Positions 1 to 8,152 of a stretch of 64,000 bases of DNA are shown here, piece after piece. The stretch's first letter is position 1. Each line of letters starts with the position of its first letter. The position numbers and the translations under genes are program-made. The notes beneath the pieces were generated by a model. That model saw only the letters and a program-made list of their open reading frames with translations, did not search any database and was not told the DNA's origin. Source of the DNA: Candidatus Latescibacterota bacterium (GTDB lineage: Bacteria > Latescibacterota > MWCZ01); NCBI GenBank assembly GCA_022706085.1, contig JAKJDF010000011.1, positions 48,219 to 112,218 of the forward strand, written 5' to 3'.

Positions 1-94
1 TCAAAACGCCGCGCGGGGGGAAACAGGCGCGTAAAGGCGACGCATGCGTCGCCCCTGCTGCGCCTCAGCGAGCCCCAGCGCGCCCCAGCGAGCC

Positions 95-3000
95 TCAGCG
101 AGCCAGCACCATCCTCCTCGTCACCGTCCCCTGCTTCGCCGCCAGCCGGTAGATGTATACGCCGCTGGCAACGTCGCGGCCGTTGGCGTCACGGCCGTCC
201 CAGATAACCTCATGATGGCCAGACGAGAATGTCTGCGCCGCCGAGGCGGCGGGGCCCACCAACGTGCGCACGAGGCGGCCGTTGATATCGTACACCATCA
301 GCGTCACGTACCCCGCTTCCGGCAGCGAGAACCGGATCGTCGTGGACGGGTTGAACGGGTTCGGCGCGTTCTGAGAGAGGGAGAGTGCCACCGGGCGCGG
401 ATCGAACGCAACGCCGACTTCCCGCCGCGCGGGGCACGCGCCCATGTTGGCCCGTGAGCCGTCCGGGTCCGGCGGTGACGCAGGGTCCCCCGTATCCACG
501 CAGGGCGAGTTGTTGAGCAGCCGGTAGTCGTCGTTCGCCGCGTCCACGAACAGCGGGTCGGACGCGATGTTCCCGAAGCCTGTCCATCCGCCGGCGATGC
601 ACGAATATTGCGCTCCGACAGTACCGGATTGATTGAAGATGCCGGGTGTCGTGTTTCCCCACAGGATGCAGTTTACCAGCGTGTTCACCGCGCCGCTTTC
701 GTTGTAGAGCCCCCCGCCGTTCGTCGAGACGTTGTCCGCCACGGTGCAGTTCGTCATGGTGAGTATCGCCCCGCCGGTGGGGCGGAGGCCGCCGCCATCC
801 ACGCCGCACGTGTTTTTCGCGATCACGCACCGGGTGATCGTCGCGCGCCCCTGTGTGCCATGGTTGCCGACGCCGCCCGCGTCGTCAAACGCGGAGTTGT
901 GCGTGACCGTGCAACCGGTAAGGGTGATGATACCGTTGGAGTTATCCATGCCGCCGCCGTCATCGCCCGCGGTGTTGCGCGAGATGAGGCAGTTGGCAAA
1001 CGTGATGTCGGCCAGCTCGGTGTTGTAGAGGCCGCCTCCGTCGTGTTCCGCATGGTTATCCGTGATGACGCAGTCGGTGAAGACGCCCTTTGCCCCGGCG
1101 GTGCCCTTGATGCCGGCGCCGCTCCAGGCTGAGGCATTGCCGCTGATGACGCTCCGCGATACCGTCACCCGGGTTCCCGCTCCGCTCAGGTGGAAGCCGC
1201 CGCCGCAACTGTCCTCCCGGGTTTCGCCGCGCGCGTAGCCACCACTCACCCGCACGAACGCAAGCGCACTGCTGTCCCCGCCGGAGAAACGCAGCCCTCG
1301 CCACTCTGCCGCCACGCCCGGCACAAACCGGATGCTGTCGGCTTCGGTGCCGATGGCCCGGAGAGCTCCCTGTACGAGGAACGGAGCAGTGGAGTCGAAT
1401 AGCACCGCGACCCCGGGTTCCATCGTCAGCGTGGCCCCGGAAGGAACCGTGACGGCGCCCGTCACTCGGTACGGGCTGGCTGCGTTCGTCCATGTGGCGG
1501 TGGCAACCTGCCCGGCGACCGTGGTCCCGGTTTTGACAAACGGGAACGCGCCCATGTCAACGCGTGACCAGTCGGGGTCCATCGGCGACGCGGGGTCTCC
1601 TGCATCAATGCAGGGCGAGCCCGGCTGAAGGCGAAAGTCGCCGTTCGCCGCATCCACGAATAGCGGGTCGGCGTTGATGTTGCCCGTGCCGGGGAACACG
1701 CCCGCGTCCTGCTGGATGTTGGAGTAGGTGGCAGCGATGCTGCCACCCCAGTTCTCCACACGGTCGCCCCATACGATGCTGTTCTGGAACGTGGCCGAGG
1801 CTCCCGAATACGTCAACCAAAGAGCACGCGAGGCGGGATGGTTGCCGGTGACCGTACAATTGACCAGCGAAAGTGCGCCCACATTCGTGAACGCACCTCC
1901 GCCCGATTGCCCGGTGTTCCCGTAGATGGCACAGTTCGTGAGCGTCATGGTGCCGAAGTTGCCGAATCCCCCGCTGTCCGGCCAATCATCCCCGCCAGAG
2001 GCCACGTTGCGGGTGATCCGGGAGCCAATCGCAACCATCTCGCCACGATTTTGGATGCCGCCGCCCCGCGCAACGGCGTGGTTATCCGATATCGTGACGT
2101 TCTGGAGGGTGACGAATGTGCCGCTCCCGGTCGCGAGTCCTCCTCCTGTGCCCGCATCATTGTGCGACAGAACGGAGTTGGACAGCCATATCCGCGTGCC
2201 AGAATCCACCACCTCAATTCCGTGTCCTCCCGGGTCACTTTCCCGCGCGTAGGCACCGCTCACCCGCACATACGCCAGCGTGCTGCTGTCCGCGTCCGAG
2301 AAGCGAATGCCGCGCCAGCTTGCCGCCGTTCCCGGAAGAAAGCGGATGCTGTCGGTTTCCGTGCCGATGGCCTGTAATCTTCCGCGGACGGCGAACGGAA
2401 CGTCCGCATCAAACAGCACATCCACGCCCGGCTCGATGGTCAAGGTATGCCCGGCGGGAACCGTGACCGTGCCGGGAATGCGGTACGGGCTGCGCGCTTT
2501 TCTCCACGTCGTGGTGGTGATCTCGCTACTCCACTGGAACACAGGCGCACCACCCATGTCGGCGGGGGAACCATCTGGGTCCAGCGGCGACGCAGGGTCA
2601 CCGGCATCGATACACGGCGAGCCGGGCCAGAGGCGGAAGTCCTGGTTCGCCGGGTCGGCGAACTGGGGGTCCACGTTGATGTTGCCCGTGCCGGGGAAGA
2701 CGCCCGCGTCCTGCTGGATATTGGAGTAGGTCACAGTGACGCCGGGCTGGTCGAAGCCCTTGAGTTGCGGGGCCGCGTTCCCCCAGATGATCGTGTTCAC
2801 CAGTTCCGTAGTGCCCCCGGCGTGAGTAATCGCATTCCCGTTGCCGCCGCTGTTGCCGTAGAAGGTGCAGTTGGCCACGGTGAGCGAGCCGCCGTTCCGT
2901 GCGCCCGCCCCTTCTGGCCAGTCCTCGTTCGCGAGGTTGTTGATCACGAGGCACCGCGTCACCCGCATGGTGCCGTAGTTCGCGAAACCACCACCCTGAA

Positions 3001-3784
3001 TCCACGACCGGTTGGCAGAAACAACGCTGTTGTCAAGGTCCACCGTACCGCCGGGCTCGTTGTAAATACCGGCTCCCCCGTGTCCCGCGCGGTTCGCAGT
3101 GATGGTGCACCCTTTCGCCGCGAGCGTCCCGGTGTTGTAGATGCCGCCGCCGTAGAACCCGCCAGAGGGCACATTACCGCTGATGAGGCAATCCGAGAGC
3201 GACGTGTACCCGGCGTTGAGGATGCCGCCCCCGGCGTACTGGCAGTAATTGTCGCGGATGGCAGAGCGCACCATGGTGAGCCGGGCGCTGTCCCCCACTG
3301 CGATCCCGCCGCCGGACATCCCGTTCTGGTTGCCCGAAATGACGGAGTGAGCGACCCCGAGACGCGTGTTGGCCCCCGTGAGCCCTATCCCTGCGCCGTT
3401 TGGGCCGCTGAACACCGTGGAAATCGAGCCGCTGATCCGCACGTACGCAAGCGTGCTCGTATCGCCGCCGGAGATCCGGATGCCGCGCCAGTCGGTTGTT
3501 CCCTTCAGGAACCTGATGGAGTCCGTCTCCGTGCCGATTGCGACAATGCGGCCGCTCACAAAAATCTGCGCGGTGGAGTCGAACAGCACATCCACACCGG
3601 GTTCGATGGTGAGGGTGTTGCCTGAGGGGACCGCGATAGATCCGGTCACGCGGTACGGGCTATTTGCTTTCGTCCACGTCTGTGTCGTCAGGTTACCGGA
3701 CACGTTCGTGGCGTCGGCGACCTCGACGAGGCCGCCTGTGGCGAGGGCGAGCAGGAGCAAAAGGACAACGCGAGATCGAAGCAT
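95..3784 (-). CDS. Secreted right-handed beta-helix protein with C-terminal FlgD/T9SS-like sorting domain
   Basis: The 1229-residue product opens with a signal peptide (MLRSRVVLLLLLALATGG). The start at 3784 is preceded by GGGGAGGTG; an upstream in-frame start would add 32 non-signal residues. Three homologous modules begin near residues 27, 416 and 757. Each starts with a W..A.SPYR...V.V.SG.TLTIEPGV.VLFD cap, continues with Gly/Asn-rich beta-helix coils, and closes with DP.F.D.AN.DFRL..GSPCIDAGDPASP. From about residue 1131 there is LSQNAPNPFNPSTTIRFSLP...YDINGRLVRTL, the FlgD-Ig-like fold seen in FCB-group secreted proteins, often as a sorting or anchoring tail. The role is probably cell-surface or extracellular; polysaccharide binding or lysis is possible, but no catalytic residues are recognisable. 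A sigma-70-type promoter lies upstream. Confidence 0.9.
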   Translation of the reverse strand: MLRSRVVLLLLLALATGGLVEVADATNVSGNLTTQTWTKANSPYRVTGSIAVPSGNTLTIEPGVDVLFDSTAQIFVSGRIVAIGTETDSIRFLKGTTDWRGIRISGGDTSTLAYVRISGSISTVFSGPNGAGIGLTGANTRLGVAHSVISGNQNGMSGGGIAVGDSARLTMVRSAIRDNYCQYAGGGILNAGYTSLSDCLISGNVPSGGFYGGGIYNTGTLAAKGCTITANRAGHGGAGIYNEPGGTVDLDNSVVSANRSWIQGGGFANYGTMRVTRCLVINNLANEDWPEGAGARNGGSLTVANCTFYGNSGGNGNAITHAGGTTELVNTIIWGNAAPQLKGFDQPGVTVTYSNIQQDAGVFPGTGNINVDPQFADPANQDFRLWPGSPCIDAGDPASPLDPDGSPADMGGAPVFQWSSEITTTTWRKARSPYRIPGTVTVPAGHTLTIEPGVDVLFDADVPFAVRGRLQAIGTETDSIRFLPGTAASWRGIRFSDADSSTLAYVRVSGAYARESDPGGHGIEVVDSGTRIWLSNSVLSHNDAGTGGGLATGSGTFVTLQNVTISDNHAVARGGGIQNRGEMVAIGSRITRNVASGGDDWPDSGGFGNFGTMTLTNCAIYGNTGQSGGGAFTNVGALSLVNCTVTGNHPASRALWLTYSGASATFQNSIVWGDRVENWGGSIAATYSNIQQDAGVFPGTGNINADPLFVDAANGDFRLQPGSPCIDAGDPASPMDPDWSRVDMGAFPFVKTGTTVAGQVATATWTNAASPYRVTGAVTVPSGATLTMEPGVAVLFDSTAPFLVQGALRAIGTEADSIRFVPGVAAEWRGLRFSGGDSSALAFVRVSGGYARGETREDSCGGGFHLSGAGTRVTVSRSVISGNASAWSGAGIKGTAGAKGVFTDCVITDNHAEHDGGGLYNTELADITFANCLISRNTAGDDGGGMDNSNGIITLTGCTVTHNSAFDDAGGVGNHGTQGRATITRCVIAKNTCGVDGGGLRPTGGAILTMTNCTVADNVSTNGGGLYNESGAVNTLVNCILWGNTTPGIFNQSGTVGAQYSCIAGGWTGFGNIASDPLFVDAANDDYRLLNNSPCVDTGDPASPPDPDGSRANMGACPARREVGVAFDPRPVALSLSQNAPNPFNPSTTIRFSLPEAGYVTLMVYDINGRLVRTLVGPAASAAQTFSSGHHEVIWDGRDANGRDVASGVYIYRLAAKQGTVTRRMVLAR

Positions 3785-3861
3785 GGCGCACCTCCCCTCG
3801 CAGGGCTCAATTGCCCTGGTTGTGAAGCCGATGCCTGACGCGCACATTGCATAACACGCTG

Positions 3862-3890
3862 AATGTAGCCGCGTCAGCACGGGTTGTCAA
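3862..3890 (-). promoter_or_regulatory. Sigma-70-type promoter of the beta-helix gene
   Basis: On the minus strand there is a perfect TTGACA at 3890-3885, a 17-bp spacer, and TACATT at 3867-3862 (4 of 6 matches to TATAAT). It points into the beta-helix gene and leaves an untranslated leader of roughly 70 bases. Confidence 0.7.
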
Positions 3891-3992
3891 CAACGAGCGG
3901 CTTGTCTATCGCACGGGAGTATAGTCATTCGGGGGGGTCAAGTGGCGAAGGTGGATGGGAACAGCCTGTCAGGGAACATCACATTCGGCTGG

Positions 3993-4012
3993 ATTCCCGC
4001 CTGCGCGGGAAT
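3993..4012 (+). repeat. dRS3-like palindromic repeat
   Basis: Core ATTCCCGCCTGCGCGGGAAT, flanked by GG on the left and GACG on the right. It faces the copy at 4125, 112 bp away. Confidence 0.85.
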
Positions 4013-4124
4013 GACGGATTGTGGGCGCGTTGCTCATCCTTTGGAAAGAAACGACCAGGGATTTCCCCTTCGTCATTACCGTCAGCGCGCCGTTTGTGCT
4101 GGTCATCGCGAAGAAGCGAACGTC

Positions 4125-4144
4125 ATTCCCGCGCAGGCGGGAAT
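4125..4144 (-). repeat. dRS3-like palindromic repeat
   Basis: Reverse-orientation core ATTCCCGCGCAGGCGGGAAT with CGTC on its left and CCAG on its right. It forms an inverted pair with the copy at 3993. Confidence 0.85.
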
Positions 4145-4297
4145 CCAGACTGGCTGGCGGGAGCCACTCTGCGGTCTCGTCTCGACGCCAAAACGCCGGA
4201 GACAACGGGCGAAGGTGGTTGGGTACTGTTTTTTCGGAAAATCCGCACCCTGGTCGCTCCAAAAGCTCCACAGGAACGCAGCGGCTTTTCGCGGTCA

Positions 4298-4337
4298 TCT
4301 CGATGCGTCCCCCGGACAGCCGGGGGACGCATCGAGA
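4298..4337. repeat. Perfect 18-bp stem hairpin with ACAG loop
   Basis: The arms 4298-4315 and 4320-4337 are exact reverse complements (each contains GATGCGTCCCCCGG or its complement) around the loop ACAG. No T-run follows on either strand, so it is not a canonical intrinsic terminator. It may be a mobile hairpin, or it may insulate the flanking transcription units. Confidence 0.75.
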
Positions 4338-4432
4338 CGCACGGGCATGTGCACTGAGTAAGAAAGCGGAAGGAACGGGACAAACGAGCGGGATATTCTG
4401 CACTTCGCCCGCTGCCCGCCGGCCAGCCGTAG

Positions 4433-4614
4433 GCAGACAAAAATGTCCGCCCCACCGTTTCCGCACGCGGCTCCGGTGCTGTGGTGGGACAGGCATTCCT
4501 GCCCGTCCGGTTCCGGCTCCCGGACGCGTTCCGGCTCCCGGCGTGCTGGCCGAAGGGCAGCCGGAATGACGGAAACAGGTCGTTCAGGGGGACAGTTGGG
4601 GTGGTTCAGAAAGA
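4433..4614 (+). repeat. 182-bp direct repeat, copy A
   Basis: This begins GCAGACAAAAATGTCCGCCC and ends TTCAGAAAGA. It aligns without gaps to 5395-5576, with only scattered substitutions. The two copies flank the hepT/mntA pair in the same orientation. Confidence 0.85.
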
Positions 4615-4625
4615 GGCCGGCGTGG

Positions 4626-4970
4626 TTACCGGGGCGGCGCGGTCTGGTTCAAGAGAGCGGTAACGCGCTCTTTGAGAACCGGCAGGTCACGTTCGACAAC
4701 TCCCCACACCTCTTCGCAGTCTATGCCGAAATAGTGGTGTACGAGCACGTTCCTCATGGCAACGATTTCTTTCCAGGAGACCGCGGGGTGTTGCGCGTGG
4801 AAGTCAGGACCGAGGCTGGCTGCCGCTTCGCCGATGATCAGCAAGTGGTGAACAATCCACGTCTGTACCAGCTCGTCCCGTTCGAACGCTTCCCGGCCCC
4901 GCGCTGCGTAACGCTCGATCAGCGCGATGGCGTCGAGGATGTCCAGCAGGCGCTCCCTGGAGTCCCTCAT
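4626..4970 (-). CDS. hepT: HepT-like HEPN ribonuclease toxin (DUF86)
   Basis: A 114-residue all-alpha HEPN protein of the HepT family. The catalytic R-x4-H-x-Y signature is intact as R73 NVLV H78 H Y80. HepT proteins act as RNases and are neutralised when the cognate MntA nucleotidyltransferase AMPylates the motif tyrosine (family knowledge). Its start overlaps the stop of mntA by four bases (ATGA), so the pair is translationally coupled with the antitoxin first, the usual order. Length matches the family. The module lies between two 182-bp direct repeats, which suggests acquisition as a cassette. Confidence 0.9.
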   Translation of the reverse strand: MRDSRERLLDILDAIALIERYAARGREAFERDELVQTWIVHHLLIIGEAAASLGPDFHAQHPAVSWKEIVAMRNVLVHHYFGIDCEEVWGVVERDLPVLKERVTALLNQTAPPR

Positions 4971-5269
4971 ATGGGCCTTGCCTCTCGGAGGACCCGGTCC
5001 CGGATCCGCGGTTTGATGCCATGGTCGCTGACCACATCTACTTTGCAGGAGAGTAGTTCCTGGAGCTCGAGCCAGAGGGCGACGCGGTCGAGCAACGTGC
5101 GCCCTGGCTCCATTTCCACCAAGAGGTCGATGTCGCTGTGTTCGTCCGCCTCACCACGTGCAACTGACCCAAACACCCGTATGTTGCGGGCGCCATGGCG
5201 TGCCGCCACCTGGAGGATACATTCCCGCTTCTCGCGGAGAACATCATGCGGTGTCATGCGACAAATCAT
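4967..5269 (-). CDS. mntA: MntA-like minimal nucleotidyltransferase antitoxin
   Basis: A 100-residue minimal nucleotidyltransferase. The Pol-beta-type signature is present: G34-S35 (VFGSVARGE), followed by D46-x-D48 (SDIDLL), and a later acidic residue in KVDVVSD. In HepT/MntA systems this enzyme adds AMP to the toxin tyrosine, silencing it. The ATG at 5269 is taken as the start; an in-frame ATG four codons later is possible, and neither has a strong ribosome site. It overlaps hepT by four bases. Confidence 0.9.
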   Translation of the reverse strand: MICRMTPHDVLREKRECILQVAARHGARNIRVFGSVARGEADEHSDIDLLVEMEPGRTLLDRVALWLELQELLSCKVDVVSDHGIKPRIRDRVLREARPI

Positions 5270-5701
5270 CCCGAAACGCTGAAAAACCTCGACGAAACCC
5301 CATCACCCATGGCCGGGCACGCATGGGAATGTAGTCATCTCACCCCCGGCGGTCAACGAATCTCCTTCGCGTGCTGGCGGAAGGGCAGCCATGGGCAGAC
5401 AGGAATGTCCGCCCCACCGTTTCCGCACGCGGCACCGGTGCTGTGGTGGGACAGGCATTCCTGCCTGCCCGGTTCAGGCTCCCGGACACGTTCGGGCTCC
5501 CGGCGTGCTGGCCGAAGGGCAGCCGGAATGACGAAAACAGGTCGTTCAGCGTGACAGGTGGGGTGGTTCGGAAAGACGGGAACAGGGGCGGTGATCTTCG
5601 CGGCAGCATGATCACGCGCGCCACCAGGGAGGTCTCCGAGTGACGAGGCGGACGCGCAGCGGACGAAGCGTCGTATCGAGGAGACCACGTTGGCAGGAAC
5701 G
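5270..5701. other. Intergenic stretch upstream of mntA
   Basis: This 430-base gap contains direct-repeat copy B and, at about 5631-5690, an inverted unit bounded by GGTCTCC and GGAGACC. A relative of that unit recurs near 12166-12222. The promoter of mntA should lie here, but no convincing -35/-10 pair was found. Confidence 0.55.
5395..5576 (+). repeat. 182-bp direct repeat, copy B
   Basis: Begins GCAGACAGGAATGTCCGCCC and ends TTCGGAAAGA. It is the same length as copy A at 4433-4614 and closely matching. A partial echo (GTGCTGGCGGAAGGGCAGCC) lies just before it, near 5371. Confidence 0.85.
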
Positions 5702-6403
5702 TCATTCCCGCGCAGGCGGGAATCCAGTCCCTGCGTCGAGCCGTTTGAGGGCCGCTTCGAGGTCGAACATCAGTTCGTTGCCGACGTAGACGGTGGTTTT
5801 GAGTTCCTCGCGTTCGGCCATCTCTTTCAGCGCTTTCAGCACGAGGAGCATCTTCCGCGCTTCCGTCTGGCAGACCTGCCGAAGCTTTTGAGCCTGCTGC
5901 GGGTTGTTCGGATCAACCACGGAGGCAGTGGCGTGGATGGCGATCACGCTGTTGTTGATGTGGTGGGCGAGGGTGGTAACGCTCTGGCTCAGCGTGAGTC
6001 GCCGTGTTTTCTCTGCTTCCCGCTGCACGCGGGACCGCGCGGCCGCGAGCGCTTCGATGCGTGCGTTCAGCACACGAAGGTCGCCATTTTTGGGAATATA
6101 TGCGTCCGCACCCGCTTTGGTGCCGGCAAGCTGGAGGTCTGCTTCCGCATGGCTCGTGAACATGAGCACCGGGATATCGGCGGTGGATTCCGTCGTTTTG
6201 ATCAACCGGCAGAGCTCCACGCCGTCCATCTCCGGCATGGCGACGTCGGTGATGACGAGGTCGGGCGGGCTCTGTTGCACGTGCTCCCACCCCGCTCTGC
6301 CGTTTTCCGCCTCGTCGACGGCGTATCCGTTGTGGGCGAGCCACTTCGCCGTCACGCTGCGGATACCGGGCTCGTCTTCCACGAGCAGAATGGTGATCGG
6401 CAT
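5702..6403 (-). CDS. Response regulator with C-terminal DHp-like helical region
   Basis: A 233-residue protein with an N-terminal REC domain (acidic pocket VEDEP, phospho-acceptor Asp in LVITDVAMPEMDG, conserved Lys in YIPKNGD). A helical region follows, LSQSVTTLAHHINNSVIAI, which resembles a histidine-kinase dimerisation helix. No ATPase domain is present, so it may dock to a kinase or act as a phosphorelay intermediate (inference). The ATG at 6403 has AGGTG six bases upstream. It begins ten bases after the stop of the Memo-AMMECR1 gene, so the two are co-transcribed. The last seven residues, GFPPARE, and the stop codon are encoded by a dispersed palindrome, indicating repeat insertion into the original 3' end. 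Confidence 0.85.
   Translation of the reverse strand: MPITILLVEDEPGIRSVTAKWLAHNGYAVDEAENGRAGWEHVQQSPPDLVITDVAMPEMDGVELCRLIKTTESTADIPVLMFTSHAEADLQLAGTKAGADAYIPKNGDLRVLNARIEALAAARSRVQREAEKTRRLTLSQSVTTLAHHINNSVIAIHATASVVDPNNPQQAQKLRQVCQTEARKMLLVLKALKEMAEREELKTTVYVGNELMFDLEAALKRLDAGTGFPPARE
5704..5723 (-). repeat. dRS3-like palindrome forming the 3' end of a coding gene
   Basis: Core ATTCCCGCGCAGGCGGGAAT on the plus strand. Read on the minus strand it encodes GFPPARE plus the TGA that terminates the response regulator. Confidence 0.85.
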
Positions 6404-6412
6404 CGCAGACAC

Positions 6413-7843
6413 CTAGTTCCGCCGGGTTTCTTCGCGGCCGATGGGCCCCGTGTCGTGAATGATCTCCGCCGAGAAGCGTTCCAGCACCACGTCGCTGCTC
6501 TGCCACGCGTTGCGCGGAAGCCCCGCTTTCAGACACACGTGTTCGAGGAAGGTCTCGCGGTCCCACCCCTGTTCGGTGGCCACCTGCGGCAGCAGAACGC
6601 CGCGCCGCCCGCGACCGGTGATGAAGATGCCGTGTCTGCCGACCTCGACATGTTCCGGCTTCGTTACCTCAAACGGCGAAAGAATGGATATTTCCAGCGT
6701 CGTCCTGTCCAGTTCATGCTCCCGCAGAGGGGGGAAGCGCGGGTCGTTGATTGCCGCGGCCTGTGCCATTTCGATAACGGTGGCCGCGAGGGGCTGATAT
6801 GCCTGCAGCAGTCCGATGCACCCACGAAGGTCGCCCTCCTTGTGCAGCGTAACGAAGGCGCCTTTCGGTTCTTCCAGTGCGGGGTGGCCTTCCGGAGGTT
6901 GAGGCAACGGCCCGCCGGTAGCCGCCGCGCGAACGGATTCCCGCGCAAGTTTCAGCAGCAGGGCGCGGTCTTCTTCGCTGAGGGTGGACTGCTCCACCGC
7001 GGCGCCGTCCCGGAAATACGCGATTGCGCCGTAACCGACCACGTATCCGCCGCGGTGGCCGGTGACGTCGGCGGAGGTGGCGTGCGCCAGCACACGGACA
7101 CCGGAAGCGCCAAGGAGACGGGCGTACTCCTTCGCCACCGCGATCGGGGCGCCCCCGCAGGCCTGCGCCCGTCCCGCATCCAGATCGGCGCAGAACTGCT
7201 GCGGTGGACGGGATTCAGCGGCTACCAGTGTCACGCGGTCGATGGTTTCGCACTCCGCTTCCGATTCGCCGTGGTAGAGGTCGCTGGACGCCACGACAAG
7301 CACGGTCATGCCCTCGATCGCCGTGGCGATCGCACGTGCCACGGAATTGCATACCGGCCACGAGTGCTCCCCCATCACCAGGGGGACGATCGGCACATTT
7401 CCCAGCGCGCGTTGAATGAAGGGAATCTGCACCTCCACGGCATGCTCGGGGCCGTGCCCTTTTCGGGTTTCGTGGATGCAGCCGCCTTGCTCCAGCAGTT
7501 TTCGGGCAATCCCCTCATGGATCGCCGCGATCCCGAGGGGGGTCTCGTATCCCCCCGCCGGCATGAGGGAGACGCCGGCAAATCCTTCGCGGTGGGACGG
7601 TGCCAGAATGACGACGGCGTCGTACTGTCTGCCCTGAACCTGCCGGTAGGCGACGGCGGCGATCCGCCCGCTGTAGATGTACCCCGCATGCGGCGCCACG
7701 ATCGCCACGATGTCGCCGGTGATCCGGTCATCCTTTGGCGCTGCCGCCAGAAGGGCGTCAACCTCTTCGCGAAGAACCTCCGGGGCCGCCGGATAGAACT
7801 GACCGGCTACGGCAGCGGTTCGTATCGGGGCATGCGTGTTCAT
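6413..7843 (-). CDS. AmmeMemoRadiSam proteins B and A fused (Memo-AMMECR1)
   Basis: A 476-residue two-domain protein. Residues about 1-265 are a Memo domain (RTAAVAGQFYP, APHAGYIYSG, GPEHAVEVQIPF, SSDLYHG, with conserved His residues of the metal site). About 280-470 is AMMECR1 (LARESVRAA, DLRGCIGLLQ, NDPRFPPL). The two are normally adjacent genes of the AmmeMemoRadiSam set together with a radical-SAM partner, which is absent from this window. The biochemical role is unsettled; a redox or metal-dependent oxygenase-like activity has been discussed for Memo. The ATG at 7843 has GGAGGG in place. The frame stays open for 146 more codons upstream, but these lack family similarity. The response regulator follows by ten bases. 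Confidence 0.9.
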   Translation of the reverse strand: MNTHAPIRTAAVAGQFYPAAPEVLREEVDALLAAAPKDDRITGDIVAIVAPHAGYIYSGRIAAVAYRQVQGRQYDAVVILAPSHREGFAGVSLMPAGGYETPLGIAAIHEGIARKLLEQGGCIHETRKGHGPEHAVEVQIPFIQRALGNVPIVPLVMGEHSWPVCNSVARAIATAIEGMTVLVVASSDLYHGESEAECETIDRVTLVAAESRPPQQFCADLDAGRAQACGGAPIAVAKEYARLLGASGVRVLAHATSADVTGHRGGYVVGYGAIAYFRDGAAVEQSTLSEEDRALLLKLARESVRAAATGGPLPQPPEGHPALEEPKGAFVTLHKEGDLRGCIGLLQAYQPLAATVIEMAQAAAINDPRFPPLREHELDRTTLEISILSPFEVTKPEHVEVGRHGIFITGRGRRGVLLPQVATEQGWDRETFLEHVCLKAGLPRNAWQSSDVVLERFSAEIIHDTGPIGREETRRN

Positions 7844-8152
7844 CGGACCCTCCATGTTCGGCACGAACGCAAGGAGGAGCGCCGCAACGCGGAAGAGAAC
7901 CCGCTCACAGAGCGAACGTTTCTGGTGAAGGATGCGTAGCGGCATTGCATTACGGTGAAAGGTGTCAAACAGGGTGCGATGGGTCAATGTTCGTACGAGT
8001 GAACGGGGCTTCGTCGTATCTTTGAAGAAGACCTCCGGACCGGCAGCACCGGCGAAAATTGCTGATGGAGGAGCGTTTTCGCGAGGGAACGCGTCCGGAC
8101 TCCGCGCCGCTTCCGCGGAAGGTACCGTGAATCGTTTCTTGATCGGGGTTGA
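7844..8152. other. Divergent intergenic region between Memo-AMMECR1 and the deacetylase gene
   Basis: These 309 bases must carry both divergent promoters. A TTGACA occurs on the minus strand at 7968-7963, but no good -10 lies 16-18 bp downstream of it. No gene or repeat was recognised. Confidence 0.4.

Larger units (their letters stand above)
3785..4625. other. Intergenic repeat-rich stretch, no gene seen
   Basis: These 840 bases separate the beta-helix gene from hepT. They hold the beta-helix promoter, an inverted pair of dRS3-like palindromes (3993-4012 and 4125-4144), a perfect 18-bp-stem hairpin (4298-4337) and the first copy of a 182-bp direct repeat (4433-4614). Open frames here have no recognisable protein features and run through the repeats. 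Confidence 0.7.

Noticed and set aside
44..457. Plus-strand open frame opposite the beta-helix gene
   Set aside because: It is Arg-rich, has no motif and lies wholly antisense to a well-supported coding region.
4298..4337. Rho-independent terminator for hepT or the beta-helix gene
   Set aside because: Strong stem, but no U-tract on either side and wrong position relative to both gene ends.
3884..4569. Overlapping frames in the 3.9-4.6 kb gap
   Set aside because: All run through dispersed repeats; their shared peptides (e.g. FPPARE, PRRRES) are translations of the palindrome.
5690..7939. A 749-residue plus-strand frame across the response regulator and Memo genes
   Set aside because: It is antisense to two genes with intact motifs and good starts, and shows no protein family features; an artefact of high GC.
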